From the NCBI RefSeq assembly GCF_020009625.1, contig NZ_JAIHLP010000002.1, forward strand, positions 3,348,001 to 3,412,000: 64,000 bases of DNA, given 5' to 3'. Shown in pieces: positions 46,016-55,031 of the stretch (the stretch's first letter is position 1; every line of letters begins with the position of its first letter). The DNA comes from Leifsonia poae. Its GTDB lineage: Bacteria; Actinomycetota; Actinomycetes; Actinomycetales; Microbacteriaceae. Under the pieces are notes generated by a model. It saw only the letters and a list, made by a program, of their open reading frames with translations, ran no database searches and was not told the DNA's origin. The translations under genes and the position numbers were made by a program.

Positions 46016-47574
46016 GCACGCCCGTCGAGGAACCGCGGTACTCGATCGTCACCCCCGTCTACAACCCGCCCGTGAGGGCACTGCAGGACATGATCGATTC
46101 TGTCCTGGGGCAAAGGGACGGACGATGGGAGCTCCTCCTCGTCGATGATGCGTCCCCCGATCCGCAGATCCGTGCGGTGCTGAGCGCGGCGGCCGCATCC
46201 GACCCCCGCATCCGGGTGATCGAGCGTACCGAGAACGGAGGGATCGTCGCGGCGTCGAACGACGCCGTCGATGCCGCACGAGGCGAGTACCTCGCGCTGC
46301 TCGACCACGACGACCTCCTCGCCCCGAACGCCCTGCAGCGGGTGTCGGAGACGATCGGATCGCATGACGACGTCGACTACCTCTACACCGACGAAGACAA
46401 AGTCGACGAGGCCGGAAACCCGTACGACCGCTTCGACAAGCCGGACTGGTCGCCGGAGCGTCTGCGCGGGCAGATGTACACCGGGCACCTGTCTGTGCTG
46501 CGAACCTCCCTCGTGCGCGAGGTCGGAGGGTTCGATCCGGAGTGCGAAGGGTCGCAAGACCACGACCTCGTGCTGCGGGTCACCGAGCGGGCGCGCCACA
46601 TCCTTCACCTTCCCGAGGTGCTCTACCACTGGAGAGCCGTGCCCGGCTCCACGGCGGCGGCCGCCGACAACAAGACGTACGCGTGGGACGCCGGCGTCCG
46701 CGCGGTGCAGAACCACGTCGACCGGGTGGGGATCCGTGCTGAGGTCGGCCACGGACCGGTTCCGGGAACGTATGCGATCGATCGGGTCCCCGAGCTCGAC
46801 CGGTCCGTCAGCGTGATCATTCCGACGCGGGGCTCCTCTGGCGAGGTGTTCGGGCACGAGCGCGTCTTCGTCGTCGAGGCGGTGCGCTCCCTCGTGGCGG
46901 GCACACAACACCGCGATCTCGAGATCGTGGTCGTCTACGACGCCGACACCCCTCCGGAGGTGATGGCTGAGCTGCATGAGATCGCCGGCGACCGGCTGAC
47001 CCCGGTGCTCTTCGAACGGCCCTTCAATTTCAGTGCCAAGTGCAACGAAGGCTACTTCGCTTCGCGGGGCGAGATACTGCTCTTCCTCAATGACGATGTC
47101 GAGACCGTCAGCGAGGAGATGGTGGGCGACCTCATCGCCCCGCTCTCCGAACCCGATGTCGGCATGACCGGAGCGATGCTCTACTTCGAGGACGGAACCA
47201 TCCAGCACGCGGGCCACCTCCACCACCAGGGTGCGTTCGGCCACGCCTACTTCGGCGAGAGCCCGGACGCCTACGGTTCGTTCTCCTCTCTCCTGATCAA
47301 CCGCGAGGTCTCCGGTCTGACCGCCGCCTGCATCGCGATGCCGCGCGAGGTGTTCGAACTGGTTGGTGGCTTCTCCGAAGCGTTCCCCGGCAACTTCAAC
47401 GACGTCGACCTGTCGATCAAGGTGCGGACGTTCGACTACCGGCTCGTCTGGCTGAAGGATGTGCGGCTGTACCATTTCGAGTCGCGCACGCGGAACCCGG
47501 TCATCTACTCGCACGAAGAGAGAGCGATCCTCAACCGGTGGGGCGCACCGCGTCGCGACAGGTACCTTTTCTGA
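46012..47574 (+). CDS. Tandem GT2-GT2 glycosyltransferase
   Basis: 520-residue protein with two GT-A domains. The first (about 8-240) has YSIVTPVYNPPVRALQDMI, LLVDDASPD, LLDHDDLLAPNAL and GSQDHDLVLRVTE. The second (about 265-515) has VSVIIPTRGS, ERPFNFSAKCNEGY, LFLNDDVETV and GNFNDVDLSIKV. This order is known from rhamnan and glucan-type polysaccharide synthases with alternating linkages. GTG 46012 overlaps the coiled-coil gene stop. The frame is open much further upstream, but there it is a shadow of the GT2-GT4 gene. Confidence 0.86.
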   Translation: MSTPVEEPRYSIVTPVYNPPVRALQDMIDSVLGQRDGRWELLLVDDASPDPQIRAVLSAAAASDPRIRVIERTENGGIVAASNDAVDAARGEYLALLDHDDLLAPNALQRVSETIGSHDDVDYLYTDEDKVDEAGNPYDRFDKPDWSPERLRGQMYTGHLSVLRTSLVREVGGFDPECEGSQDHDLVLRVTERARHILHLPEVLYHWRAVPGSTAAAADNKTYAWDAGVRAVQNHVDRVGIRAEVGHGPVPGTYAIDRVPELDRSVSVIIPTRGSSGEVFGHERVFVVEAVRSLVAGTQHRDLEIVVVYDADTPPEVMAELHEIAGDRLTPVLFERPFNFSAKCNEGYFASRGEILLFLNDDVETVSEEMVGDLIAPLSEPDVGMTGAMLYFEDGTIQHAGHLHHQGAFGHAYFGESPDAYGSFSSLLINREVSGLTAACIAMPREVFELVGGFSEAFPGNFNDVDLSIKVRTFDYRLVWLKDVRLYHFESRTRNPVIYSHEERAILNRWGAPRRDRYLF

Positions 47575-47595
47575 GAAGCCGTCAGCGATGGAGAA

Positions 47596-47622
47596 GAAAA
47601 AGGCTGATTCGAGGCCGTTTTT
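47596..47622 (+). terminator. Weak terminator-like hairpin
   Basis: GAAAAAGGC (47596-47604) can pair with GCC-G-TTTTT (47614-47622) with one bulge, and the 3' arm is a T run. It follows the tandem glycosyltransferase stop by 22 bp. Confidence 0.4.
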
Positions 47623-47663
47623 GTTCGCCGGTATCGTCGGGTGGACCCTCAGCCGACGACCGA

Positions 47664-47675
47664 TAGGCTACTGAA
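47664..47675 (+). promoter_or_regulatory. Leaderless promoter, first DUF2142 gene
   Basis: TAGGCT (47664-47669), 6-nt spacer, GTG 47676. Confidence 0.55.
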
Positions 47676-49235
47676 GTGACTCGTCCCGACACCGCAAAGC
47701 CGCTCCGCTCGCGGTTCAGAATCCTTCTGATCGGCCCTGTCTTCGCGCTCGCCGCACTCCTGTGCTGGTCGATCGCGTCGCCCGTCGGTTCGAGCCCGGA
47801 CGACGACTACCACCTCTCCAGCATCTGGTGCGGGCTGGGGGAGCGTCCGGGGTTGTGCGAGGCCGTTCCGGGCGACCCGGGCGCACGCATGGTTCCGGCC
47901 GCTGCCGTGAAATCGATCTGTTTCGCACGCAAGCCGGTCGGTGCCGGCTGCCAGCTCCACCCGGGTGTCAGTGGCGGGGCGGACGCGAATCCGAGCACGC
48001 TTATCTACACGATGCGCGGCAATTTCAACGATCACGCGTACCCGCCCGTGTACTACGCGTTCATGAGCATCTTCGCCAGCCCGAATTTCGCGGTGTCGGT
48101 CGTCGTCATGCGAGCGGTCAACATTCTGCTGTTCCTGGCGATCTCGACGATCCTCTTCCTGCTCCTGCCGCGCCCCCGAAAATCGGCTCTCATCTGGACT
48201 TGGTCGATCACCATGGTCCCGCTCGGGATCTTCCTGGTGGCGTCGACCAACCCGAGTGCCTGGGCCATCATCTCGGCGGGCACCCTGTTCCCCGCGATGC
48301 TCGGCTACTTCGAATCATCGGGGAGGCGCAAGATCGCGCTGGGGGTGTTCTCAGCGCTCGCGCTCGCGATCGGCGCCGGAGCGCGAGCGGATGCGGCGGT
48401 GTACGGCATCATCGCGATGGGCGCGGCGCTCATCCTGCATGTCGCGCGCACACGGCGGTTCTGGCGCGATGCCATCCTGCCGTTCGCTCTGACCTTGCTC
48501 GCGGTCGGCGTCTACTTCTCCACCGGGCAGTCCACAATCGCCACGAGCGGGTTCGGCCACCACGAGCTCGCACCGCAAATGAGCACGTTCGACCTGTTCG
48601 TGACCAATCTGACCAACCTTCCCTCGCTGTGGGCGGGCGTGCTGGGAACCTGGGGGCTGGGATGGCTGGACACCGCCATGCCGGCCGGTGTCTGGGTGAC
48701 GACCATAGCGATCTTCGGGGCGTTCGCCTTCGTCGGCCTGGCCTCGGCGAACGGACGCAAGCTGCTCACCCTCGCCCTGGTGTTCTTCGCGATGATCGCG
48801 CTGCCGAGCTGGTTCCTGCTGCAGAGCAAGACCACGGTCGGCTACGAGGTGCAGCCGCGATACATCTTCCCGCTCATCATCATCTTCGCGGCGGTCGCCC
48901 TGGTCTCTGTGCCCGGCCGGCGCATCCGCTTCACCCGCGTGCAGCTGGTGGTCGTCGCCGTCGCGCTGACAGTGGCGAACGCCTTCGCGATGAACGCGAA
49001 CATGCGGCGCTACATCTCCGGCGTCGGGCAGACGGATTGGAACCTGAACCACTCCGTCGGATGGTGGTGGAACATCCCGGTCTCGCCGATGGTCGTCTGG
49101 GCTGCCGGGAGCCTCGCCTTCGGAATCGCGATCACGATCCTGCTGCTCGGGACCTCCCGGCTGACCCGGGAGGTCGCCCTCGCCGACGATGCGGCCGGCC
49201 AGCCGGCCATCGCCCCCGAGCTGTCGACCCGGTGA
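47676..49235 (+). CDS. DUF2142 multi-pass membrane protein, copy 1
   Basis: 519-residue membrane protein with about 11-12 helices. The first extracytoplasmic loop carries SPDDDYHLSSIWC, an acidic cluster like that of GT-C glycosyltransferases, which use polyprenyl-phosphate sugars outside the membrane; DUF2142 proteins are predicted to be of that kind but no activity is established. QPRYIFPLIIIFA and WNLNHSVGWWWNIPV near the C-terminus are shared with the paralogue at 53391-54953. Four cysteines sit in the first loop. A glycosyltransferase gene follows after 4 bp. Confidence 0.8.
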   Translation: MTRPDTAKPLRSRFRILLIGPVFALAALLCWSIASPVGSSPDDDYHLSSIWCGLGERPGLCEAVPGDPGARMVPAAAVKSICFARKPVGAGCQLHPGVSGGADANPSTLIYTMRGNFNDHAYPPVYYAFMSIFASPNFAVSVVVMRAVNILLFLAISTILFLLLPRPRKSALIWTWSITMVPLGIFLVASTNPSAWAIISAGTLFPAMLGYFESSGRRKIALGVFSALALAIGAGARADAAVYGIIAMGAALILHVARTRRFWRDAILPFALTLLAVGVYFSTGQSTIATSGFGHHELAPQMSTFDLFVTNLTNLPSLWAGVLGTWGLGWLDTAMPAGVWVTTIAIFGAFAFVGLASANGRKLLTLALVFFAMIALPSWFLLQSKTTVGYEVQPRYIFPLIIIFAAVALVSVPGRRIRFTRVQLVVVAVALTVANAFAMNANMRRYISGVGQTDWNLNHSVGWWWNIPVSPMVVWAAGSLAFGIAITILLLGTSRLTREVALADDAAGQPAIAPELSTR

Positions 49236-49239
49236 TCCG

Positions 49240-50253
49240 ATGAGCGGTGAGCTGAGGATCTCGGTCGCCCTGTGCACATACAACGGCGAGCGGTTCATCG
49301 AGGACCAGCTGACCAGTGTGCTGGAGCAGTCGCGAGCCCCGGTCGAGGTCGTGGTCTCCGACGACGGGTCGAGCGACCGGACGGTGGAACGGGTCCGGGC
49401 CGTCTCCGCGAGGTTCCTCGCCTCGCATCCGCTCTCCTCGACCACGGTGACCGTGCTCGAGAACGCGGCGCCTCTCGGCGTCACCGCGAACTTCGCGCAG
49501 GCGGTCGCGGCGACCACGGGTGAACTGATCGCCCTGTGCGATCAGGACGATGTGTGGGCTCCAGGGCGGCTGGAACGGTTGCACGCCGAGTTCGCGCGCC
49601 GACCCGAGCTCACCCTGCTGAACACCGACGCCCGGCTCGTCGACGAGCAGGGGGCGCCGTTCGGCTCCGGCCTGTTCCACGCCCTCGCGATCAGCGAGGA
49701 GGAGAAGGGCCTGATCCGCACGGGCGACGCTTTCGCTGCGTTCCTGCGGCGGAACCTCGTCACGGGTGCGACGACGATCTTCCGGCGCGACCTCCTCGCT
49801 GACGCCGCACCGTTTCCGTCATCGTGGGTGCACGACGAGTGGCTGGCCCTCGTGGCGGCGACGGTCGGCCGCGTGGACTTCCTCGACGATAAGACCATCG
49901 ACTATCGTCAGCACGGCGCCAACCAGATCGGGGTCGACCGGTTGAACCTGCGTGGCAAACTGGCGCGGATCATCGAACCCGGTGCCGAGCGGAACCGACG
50001 GCTGCTCGCCCGGGCGGAGGCCTTCGCCGACTGGACCGGCTCGAAGGAGACCTCGCTTCCCGTGGCGGTCGTGGAGGCATCCCACGAGAAGCTTCGGCAC
50101 GAGCAGGCGCGCTCAGCGCTCTCCGTGCATCGGGTGCTCCGTTTCGTGCCGGTTCTGCGCGAGTACCGCACCGGCCGATATTCGCGCTACGGACACGGCA
50201 CGCGCGACGTCGCCCGTGACCTCGTGCAGCCGCTCGCTGAGCGTTCGCGCTAA
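49240..50253 (+). CDS. Glycosyltransferase family 2
   Basis: 337-residue GT-A enzyme. ISVALCTYNGERFIEDQL opens the fold, VSDDGSSDRTV follows and LCDQDDVWAPGRL is the metal site; the C-terminal VHDEWLALVAA and YRQHGANQIG are typical of the RfbF/WbbD-type rhamnosyl- or galactosyltransferases. ATG 49240 is 5 bp after the DUF2142 stop, so it is in that operon. The last 4 bp overlap the convergent DUF2304 gene. Confidence 0.87.
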   Translation: MSGELRISVALCTYNGERFIEDQLTSVLEQSRAPVEVVVSDDGSSDRTVERVRAVSARFLASHPLSSTTVTVLENAAPLGVTANFAQAVAATTGELIALCDQDDVWAPGRLERLHAEFARRPELTLLNTDARLVDEQGAPFGSGLFHALAISEEEKGLIRTGDAFAAFLRRNLVTGATTIFRRDLLADAAPFPSSWVHDEWLALVAATVGRVDFLDDKTIDYRQHGANQIGVDRLNLRGKLARIIEPGAERNRRLLARAEAFADWTGSKETSLPVAVVEASHEKLRHEQARSALSVHRVLRFVPVLREYRTGRYSRYGHGTRDVARDLVQPLAERSR

Positions 50254-50663
50254 GGCAGGTCGGACGGCGACCCGGCCGCGGCCTCGGATGAACCTGGTCC
50301 GGGATGCGGTTGGTCACGACCTTCGAGCTGGCGGAGCCGCAGATCGTACAGCGCGATCTTTTCGGCGAGCGCCCGGTTGTGGGCCTCGAGATCGGTCAAC
50401 TCGGCGCTGTGCTGCAGGCAGACGAGGAAGAGGATGGCGAGGCTCACGAAGAACGCCAGGTTCGTCGGCACCTCGATCCCGACGAGGTCGGCGGCCCAGC
50501 GCAGCGTCTGCGGGAAGATCCCGATGATGAGGGCCATGAGCCCGGCGAACAGCCACCAGGCGGCGTGGCGCTCACGCAGCCTCCGGCGTCGCAGCATCTC
50601 GATCACGATGAAGAGCACGAGCATCGCGGCGACGATGCCGAAGACGTAACTGGCCACGCTCAC
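50250..50663 (-). CDS. DUF2304 small membrane protein
   Basis: 137-residue protein with three hydrophobic helices (about 5-22, 36-53 and 68-88) followed by a charged coiled-coil (ELTDLEAHNRALAEKIALYDL). DUF2304 proteins are regularly encoded next to DPM-like glycosyltransferases, as here, but their role is not known; they may help flip or present the polyprenyl-linked sugar. GTG 50663 overlaps the upstream transferase stop by GTGA. Confidence 0.82.
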   Translation of the reverse strand: MSVASYVFGIVAAMLVLFIVIEMLRRRRLRERHAAWWLFAGLMALIIGIFPQTLRWAADLVGIEVPTNLAFFVSLAILFLVCLQHSAELTDLEAHNRALAEKIALYDLRLRQLEGRDQPHPGPGSSEAAAGSPSDLP

Positions 50664-51412
50664 GAGTCCACCTTGTCGGTCAGGGGCCGTCGTTCGTGCA
50701 GGATCACCTGGGGTCGGATGAAAGCGAAGACGACCGCCATGCCGACCCGGGCGAGGAAGACCGCCGACTTGATCGGATTGTGCGATGGCACGCCGCCGGC
50801 CCGGGGGCGCATCGATACCGGCACCTGCGCGATCACGCATTGGGCCCTGGCCGCGATGACGAGCGACTCGATCGTGTCGCCCAGGTACTCCGCGGGGTAG
50901 TGCTCCGCGAAGAGCCGCACGGCGCGGGGGCCGGAGGCGCGGAACCCGGAGGTCGTGTCGGTGAGCTTGACCCGGGCCGTCCGGCTCAGCAGACGGGCGA
51001 GCACGACCATCGCCCAGCGTCGCGGACCGCGCGCGGTGTACTGGCCCTGACCGGCGAACCGGGCCCCGAGCACCAGATCGGCGGAGTCGAGCCCGTTCAG
51101 GATCTTGGCGACCTCGACGGGATCGTGCTGGCCGTCGGCGTCGACCTGGACGACGTTGTGGAACCCGTTCTCCAATGCGTACTTGAAGCCTGTCCGCATG
51201 GCGCCCCCGACACCCAGGTTGAAGGGGAGCTGGGCGACCACGGCACCGGCCGAGCGGGCGAGCTCGGCGGTCGCATCCGTCGAACCGTCGTCGACGACGA
51301 GGCACGTCACCCCCGGCAGTGCCGTCAGGACTTCGCGCACCACGTGTTCGACCGATGCCTCTTCGTTGAATGCGGGCATGACGATCAACGTGTGTTTCAA
51401 CGAAGCCGGCAT
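50660..51412 (-). CDS. Polyprenyl-phosphate glycosyltransferase (DPM-like GT2)
   Basis: 250-residue GT2 of the dolichyl-phosphate mannose synthase group, expected to move a sugar from a nucleotide donor to polyprenyl phosphate. IVMPAFNEEASVEHVVREVL, VVDDGSTDATAELA and QVDADGQHDP are the standard motifs; NLGVGGAMRTGFKYA also fits. No C-terminal membrane helices are obvious, which leaves DUF2304 as a possible membrane partner. Products of such enzymes feed GT-C type transferases like the DUF2142 proteins. The gene starts from a leaderless promoter. Confidence 0.88.
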   Translation of the reverse strand: MPASLKHTLIVMPAFNEEASVEHVVREVLTALPGVTCLVVDDGSTDATAELARSAGAVVAQLPFNLGVGGAMRTGFKYALENGFHNVVQVDADGQHDPVEVAKILNGLDSADLVLGARFAGQGQYTARGPRRWAMVVLARLLSRTARVKLTDTTSGFRASGPRAVRLFAEHYPAEYLGDTIESLVIAARAQCVIAQVPVSMRPRAGGVPSHNPIKSAVFLARVGMAVVFAFIRPQVILHERRPLTDKVDS

Positions 51413-51425
51413 GGACGAAATCCTA
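51413..51425 (-). promoter_or_regulatory. Leaderless promoter, DPM-like GT gene
   Basis: Minus-strand TAGGAT (51425 to 51420), 7-nt spacer, ATG 51412. Confidence 0.6.
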
Positions 51426-51440
51426 GCAAGCTGGTCTGAG

Positions 51441-52418
51441 TCACTTGGTACGAAGCGAGGCCAGATGGTCGAGATACCAGGCGTATGTCTGCTGCACGCC
51501 CTCGTCCAGAGGCACTGAGGCATGCCAGCCGAGCTCGGCGAGCCGGCTCACATCGAGGAGTTTGCGCGGTGTTCCATCGGGCTTCGACGTGTCCTGGGAG
51601 AGCTTCCCCTCGAAGCCGACCGTCGCGGCGACGAGTTCGGAGAGCTCGCGGATCGAGATGTCGCTGCCGACGCCCACGTTGATGGTGTCGGGCGAATCGT
51701 AGTTCTCGAGCAGGAACAGGCTGGCTGCCGCGAGATCGTCCACGTGCAAGAACTCCCGGCGCGGGGTTCCGCTGCCCCAGATGACGACCTCATCGGCGCC
51801 GGAGGCTGCGGCCTCGTGCAGGCGTCGCATCAGCGCGGGCAGCACATGAGAATGCTCCGGGTGGAAATTGTCGCCCGGTCCGTAGAGGTTGGTGGGCATC
51901 GCCGAGATCCACTTGCGGCCGTACTGACGGCGAACCGCCTGCACCTGCATGATGCCGGCGATCTTCGCGATGGCGTACGCGTCGTTGGTGGGTTCGAGCT
52001 CGCCGGTGAGCAGGGACGACTCCTTGATCGGCTGCGCGGCGAACTTCGGGTAGATGCACGACGAGCCGAGGAACAGCAGACGGTCGACATCCACCGCATT
52101 GGCCGCATCCATGAGGTTCACCTGGATCTGCAGGTTGTCGCTCAGGAACTCGGCCGGGTAGGTGTTGTTCGCGAGGATCCCGCCGACACGGGCGGCGGCG
52201 TCGATCACGACGTCGGGCTCGGTCTCACGGAGGAACTGGAACACCCGGTCGCGGTTGCGGAGGTCGACCTCCGCCGAGCTCGCGCCGACCAGGTCGGTGA
52301 ATCCTTCCCTCTCCAGATGCCGCCAGATCGCGCCTCCGACGAGACCGCGATGCCCGGCGATGTACACGCGCGCCGAACGGTCGAGCGGAACGGGGGGGAG
52401 CTCGCTGGCTATACTCAC
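51441..52418 (-). CDS. fcl: GDP-L-fucose synthase
   Basis: Epimerase-reductase that turns GDP-4-keto-6-deoxymannose into GDP-L-fucose. 325 residues. VYIAGHRGLVGGAIWRHL is the NADP-binding N-terminus, FLGSSCIYPKFAAQPIKE and catalytic YAIAKIAG follow, and AMPTNLYGPGDNFHPEHSHV is diagnostic of Fcl/WcaG. GTG 52418 has AAGG 5 nt before it. The preceding enzyme, gmd, is 2.6 kb away on the opposite strand, so the two steps are under separate promoters. Confidence 0.94.
   Translation of the reverse strand: MSIASELPPVPLDRSARVYIAGHRGLVGGAIWRHLEREGFTDLVGASSAEVDLRNRDRVFQFLRETEPDVVIDAAARVGGILANNTYPAEFLSDNLQIQVNLMDAANAVDVDRLLFLGSSCIYPKFAAQPIKESSLLTGELEPTNDAYAIAKIAGIMQVQAVRRQYGRKWISAMPTNLYGPGDNFHPEHSHVLPALMRRLHEAAASGADEVVIWGSGTPRREFLHVDDLAAASLFLLENYDSPDTINVGVGSDISIRELSELVAATVGFEGKLSQDTSKPDGTPRKLLDVSRLAELGWHASVPLDEGVQQTYAWYLDHLASLRTK
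52410..52415 (+). promoter_or_regulatory. -10 box for GT2 gene, inside first codons of fcl
   Basis: TATACT on the plus strand is the best consensus hexamer between the divergent fcl and GT2 genes. Expected start near 52422 leaves a leader of about 105 nt before ATG 52527, with no protein-coding sequence in it. Confidence 0.42.
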
Positions 52419-52526
52419 TTGGACCTTACTCGGGCAGGGTACTGCTTCGAACGTGGGGAGCTAATCAGAGTGTCGCCGGGAAGTCAATTGGCCGGAGCCC
52501 GCGATCAACCCGGTAGAGAGAACACA

Positions 52527-53315
52527 ATGCGAAGTTCAGATATTCTCGTCGTCCTTCCCACGCTCGGCGACCGGCTCGAAACCCTGCAGGAGACGCTCGA
52601 CGCGGTCGAGGCACAACGGCAGGATGTGAGGGTCACGCTGGTGCTCGTCGCACCCGTCGGCGCCGTCGAGGCTCGGGAGCTGGGCGCGCGCTACGGCGCG
52701 GTGATCGTGGACGACCCGAAGACCGGCATCTCCGCCGCCATCAACCGCGGTCTCGACGCGCGCGACGGCGAGACCTACTATGCGTGGATCGGCGACGACG
52801 ACCTGTTCCGCCCCGGCGGCCTCGCCCGCCTCAAAGCCATGCTGGACGCTGACTCGTCGGCGGTGCTGGCCTACGGCGGCTGCGAGTACATCGATCCGAG
52901 CGGCGCCGTGCTCGCGGTGAGCAACGCGGGCGCACTGGCCAAGGTGCTCCTTCCTTGGGGTCCCGACCTGATCCCTCACCCCGGAACCATGATCCGGCTG
53001 GATGCGCTGCAAGCGATCGGCGGCTTCGATGTCACGCTCAAATACGCCATGGACCTCGATGCGTTCCTGCGCCTTCGGCCCTCCGGCCGGTTCATCTGGA
53101 CCAGGGAAGCCGTCTCCGCGTTCCGCTGGCACCCCGACTCGCTCACTGTGGCCAACCGACTCAACTCGAGCCGGGAATCCGAAGCCGTCAAACGGCGGCA
53201 CCTCCCCGCGGTGCTGAAGCCGATCAGCCCCCTCTGGAACTACCCGGTGCGCTGGGCGTCGGCGTTCGCGGCGAAACGCGTGAGCGCTCAATCGCGCCCC
53301 CAAACGCTGCGCTAG
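52527..53315 (+). CDS. Glycosyltransferase family 2
   Basis: 262-residue GT-A enzyme: ILVVLPTLGDRLETLQETL, VDDPKTGISAAINRGLDA and the acidic IGDDDLFRPGG. FDVTLKYAMDLDAFLRL and FRWHPDSLTV close the acceptor half. It ends in a basic tail. It lies between fcl and the second DUF2142 gene, so a fucosyl or mannosyl donor is possible but unproved. The -10 box of the next gene overlaps its stop codon. Confidence 0.84.
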   Translation: MRSSDILVVLPTLGDRLETLQETLDAVEAQRQDVRVTLVLVAPVGAVEARELGARYGAVIVDDPKTGISAAINRGLDARDGETYYAWIGDDDLFRPGGLARLKAMLDADSSAVLAYGGCEYIDPSGAVLAVSNAGALAKVLLPWGPDLIPHPGTMIRLDALQAIGGFDVTLKYAMDLDAFLRLRPSGRFIWTREAVSAFRWHPDSLTVANRLNSSRESEAVKRRHLPAVLKPISPLWNYPVRWASAFAAKRVSAQSRPQTLR

Positions 53316-53318
53316 GCT
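53313..53318 (+). promoter_or_regulatory. -10 box for second DUF2142 gene, overlapping upstream stop
   Basis: TAGGCT whose first three bases are the stop codon of the glycosyltransferase. Expected start about 53325 gives a 65-nt leader before ATG 53391. Confidence 0.42.
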
Positions 53319-53390
53319 CAATTGGCCAAGATCAGCGGCGACTCGGCGGAGACCCGGGCGCCCGACGAAGAAATCGGCGGAACGAACACC

Positions 53391-54953
53391 ATGACCGTGC
53401 CCCCCACTGTCTCGACGCCGGTTCCGGCCTCGAAACAAGCGTCGGGTTCGCGATTCCGCCTCATCTTCCTCGCTCCCGCGTTCGCCCTGATCGCCCTGCT
53501 CTGCTGGGCGCTGGCGTCGCCCATCGGTTCCAGCCCGGACGACGACTTCCACCTCGCCAGCATCTGGTGCGCGCAAGGCGATCGGCCAGGAGTGTGCGAG
53601 ACGTCCGCCGATCCGACGGAACGACTGGTTCCGAGCGCCATCAAGGACGCCGCCACCTGCTATCGGGGCCAGCCGACCGTGAGCGCCGTCTGCCAGACGT
53701 CGTCGACCGCTCTGGTGCCGACCGACCGCGGAGACTTCCGGGGCGACTACCCGCCGTTGTACTACGCGACGATGAGCGTCCTGGTCTTCCCCGACGTGGC
53801 GACCTCGGTGCTGATCATGCGGCTGCTGAACGTCCTGATCCTCGTGGGGATCACCACGGCGCTCTACGCCCTGCTGCCGAACCGGCGGCGGAGCACCCTG
53901 CTGTGGGCGTGGTTGATCACGACGGTGCCGCTCGGGCTCTTCCTGATCGCATCGAACAACCCGAGTTCGTGGGCGATCATCGGGATCGGTTCCGCCTGGC
54001 TCGCCCTTCTCGGCTACTTCGAATCGCGGGGCCGGCGCAAAGGGGCACTCAGCGGCATCTTCGTGCTGAGCGGTCTCTTGGCCGCCGGGTCGCGAGGGGA
54101 TTCGGCGATCTACCTCCTCGTGAGTATCGGCGTCGTGCTCGTCCTCACCGTCCGCCGCGACCGGGCGTACTGGCTGAGCGCGTGCCTCCCCTTCGCAATG
54201 GCTGTGGTCGGGATCATCTTCTATGCGACCTCCGCCCAGTCCGGGGTCGCGATCACCGGCCTCAACGATGGTCCGCGCGAATTGGTGCAGACGAACCCCT
54301 TCGCGGTGCTCCTGAGCAACCTGGTCAATGTCCCATCGCTCTGGGTGGGCGCATTCGGCACCTGGCCCTTGGGGTGGTTGGACACGACGATGCCGGCGAT
54401 CGTGACCGCCGGAGGGGCGGCCTGCTTCGTCGCGGTCGCGTTCAGCGGCTTCGCCTCGCGGTCCCGGCGGAAGACCATCGTCGTCGTCGGACTCGGTCTC
54501 CTTCTCTGGCTTCTGCCCACCTTCGTGCTGCTGCGCAGCATGAACCTGGTCGGCACGCAGGTGCAGCCGCGATACCTGCTCCCGCTCATCATCGTCTTCG
54601 CCGGCGCGGCCCTCCTGACCGTCGGTCGTCGCCGCCTGGTGTTCAACCGCTTGCAGTCCCTGCTCATCGTCGCCGCGCTCGCCGCAGCGCAAGGTGCGGC
54701 GCTGTACTACAACATGCGTCGCTACATCACGGGCACGAGCGCGAAGAGCTGGAACCTGAACAGCGGAATCCAGTGGTGGTGGAACATCCCTGTCCCACCG
54801 ATGGCGATCTGGATCAGCGGTTCCCTCGCGTTCGCGGTGCTCGTGGTGATCCTGGTGCGGGAGAACGCGAAGGCCCCCACTCCCTCCGTGCCGACCGGGG
54901 ATGCCGACAGCGCGCGCGACCCCCACAGAAGACGCCCCGCCGCCCTGCGGTAG
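53391..54953 (+). CDS. DUF2142 multi-pass membrane protein, copy 2
   Basis: 520-residue paralogue of the protein at 47676-49235, with the same layout: about 11-12 helices, first-loop SPDDDFHLASIWC, then YPPLYYATMSVL, QPRYLLPLIIVFA and WNLNSGIQWWWNIPV. ATG 53391 is preferred to TTG 53322 because the likely promoter lies at 53313-53318 and GCGGA precedes the ATG. As with copy 1, a GT-C-like extracytoplasmic glycosyltransferase is the likely role. The pair probably transfers two different residues. Confidence 0.8.
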   Translation: MTVPPTVSTPVPASKQASGSRFRLIFLAPAFALIALLCWALASPIGSSPDDDFHLASIWCAQGDRPGVCETSADPTERLVPSAIKDAATCYRGQPTVSAVCQTSSTALVPTDRGDFRGDYPPLYYATMSVLVFPDVATSVLIMRLLNVLILVGITTALYALLPNRRRSTLLWAWLITTVPLGLFLIASNNPSSWAIIGIGSAWLALLGYFESRGRRKGALSGIFVLSGLLAAGSRGDSAIYLLVSIGVVLVLTVRRDRAYWLSACLPFAMAVVGIIFYATSAQSGVAITGLNDGPRELVQTNPFAVLLSNLVNVPSLWVGAFGTWPLGWLDTTMPAIVTAGGAACFVAVAFSGFASRSRRKTIVVVGLGLLLWLLPTFVLLRSMNLVGTQVQPRYLLPLIIVFAGAALLTVGRRRLVFNRLQSLLIVAALAAAQGAALYYNMRRYITGTSAKSWNLNSGIQWWWNIPVPPMAIWISGSLAFAVLVVILVRENAKAPTPSVPTGDADSARDPHRRRPAALR

Positions 54954-54956
54954 GCT
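54951..54956 (+). promoter_or_regulatory. -10 box for gmd, overlapping upstream stop
   Basis: TAGGCT again begins with the stop codon of the preceding gene; expected start about 54963 gives a leader near 70 nt before ATG 55032. Confidence 0.42.
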
Positions 54957-55031
54957 CGCTTGGCAGAGAACGACGGTGGCCGGGGTCTTCGACCCGCCCC
55001 GTCTATGACATCACCGGTGGAGACGACACGA

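Noticed and set aside
53322..53390. TTG 53322 as start of the second DUF2142 protein
   Set aside because: The -10 box at 53313-53318 would put the transcript start at or after this codon; the ATG at 53391 gives the N-terminus shared with the paralogue.
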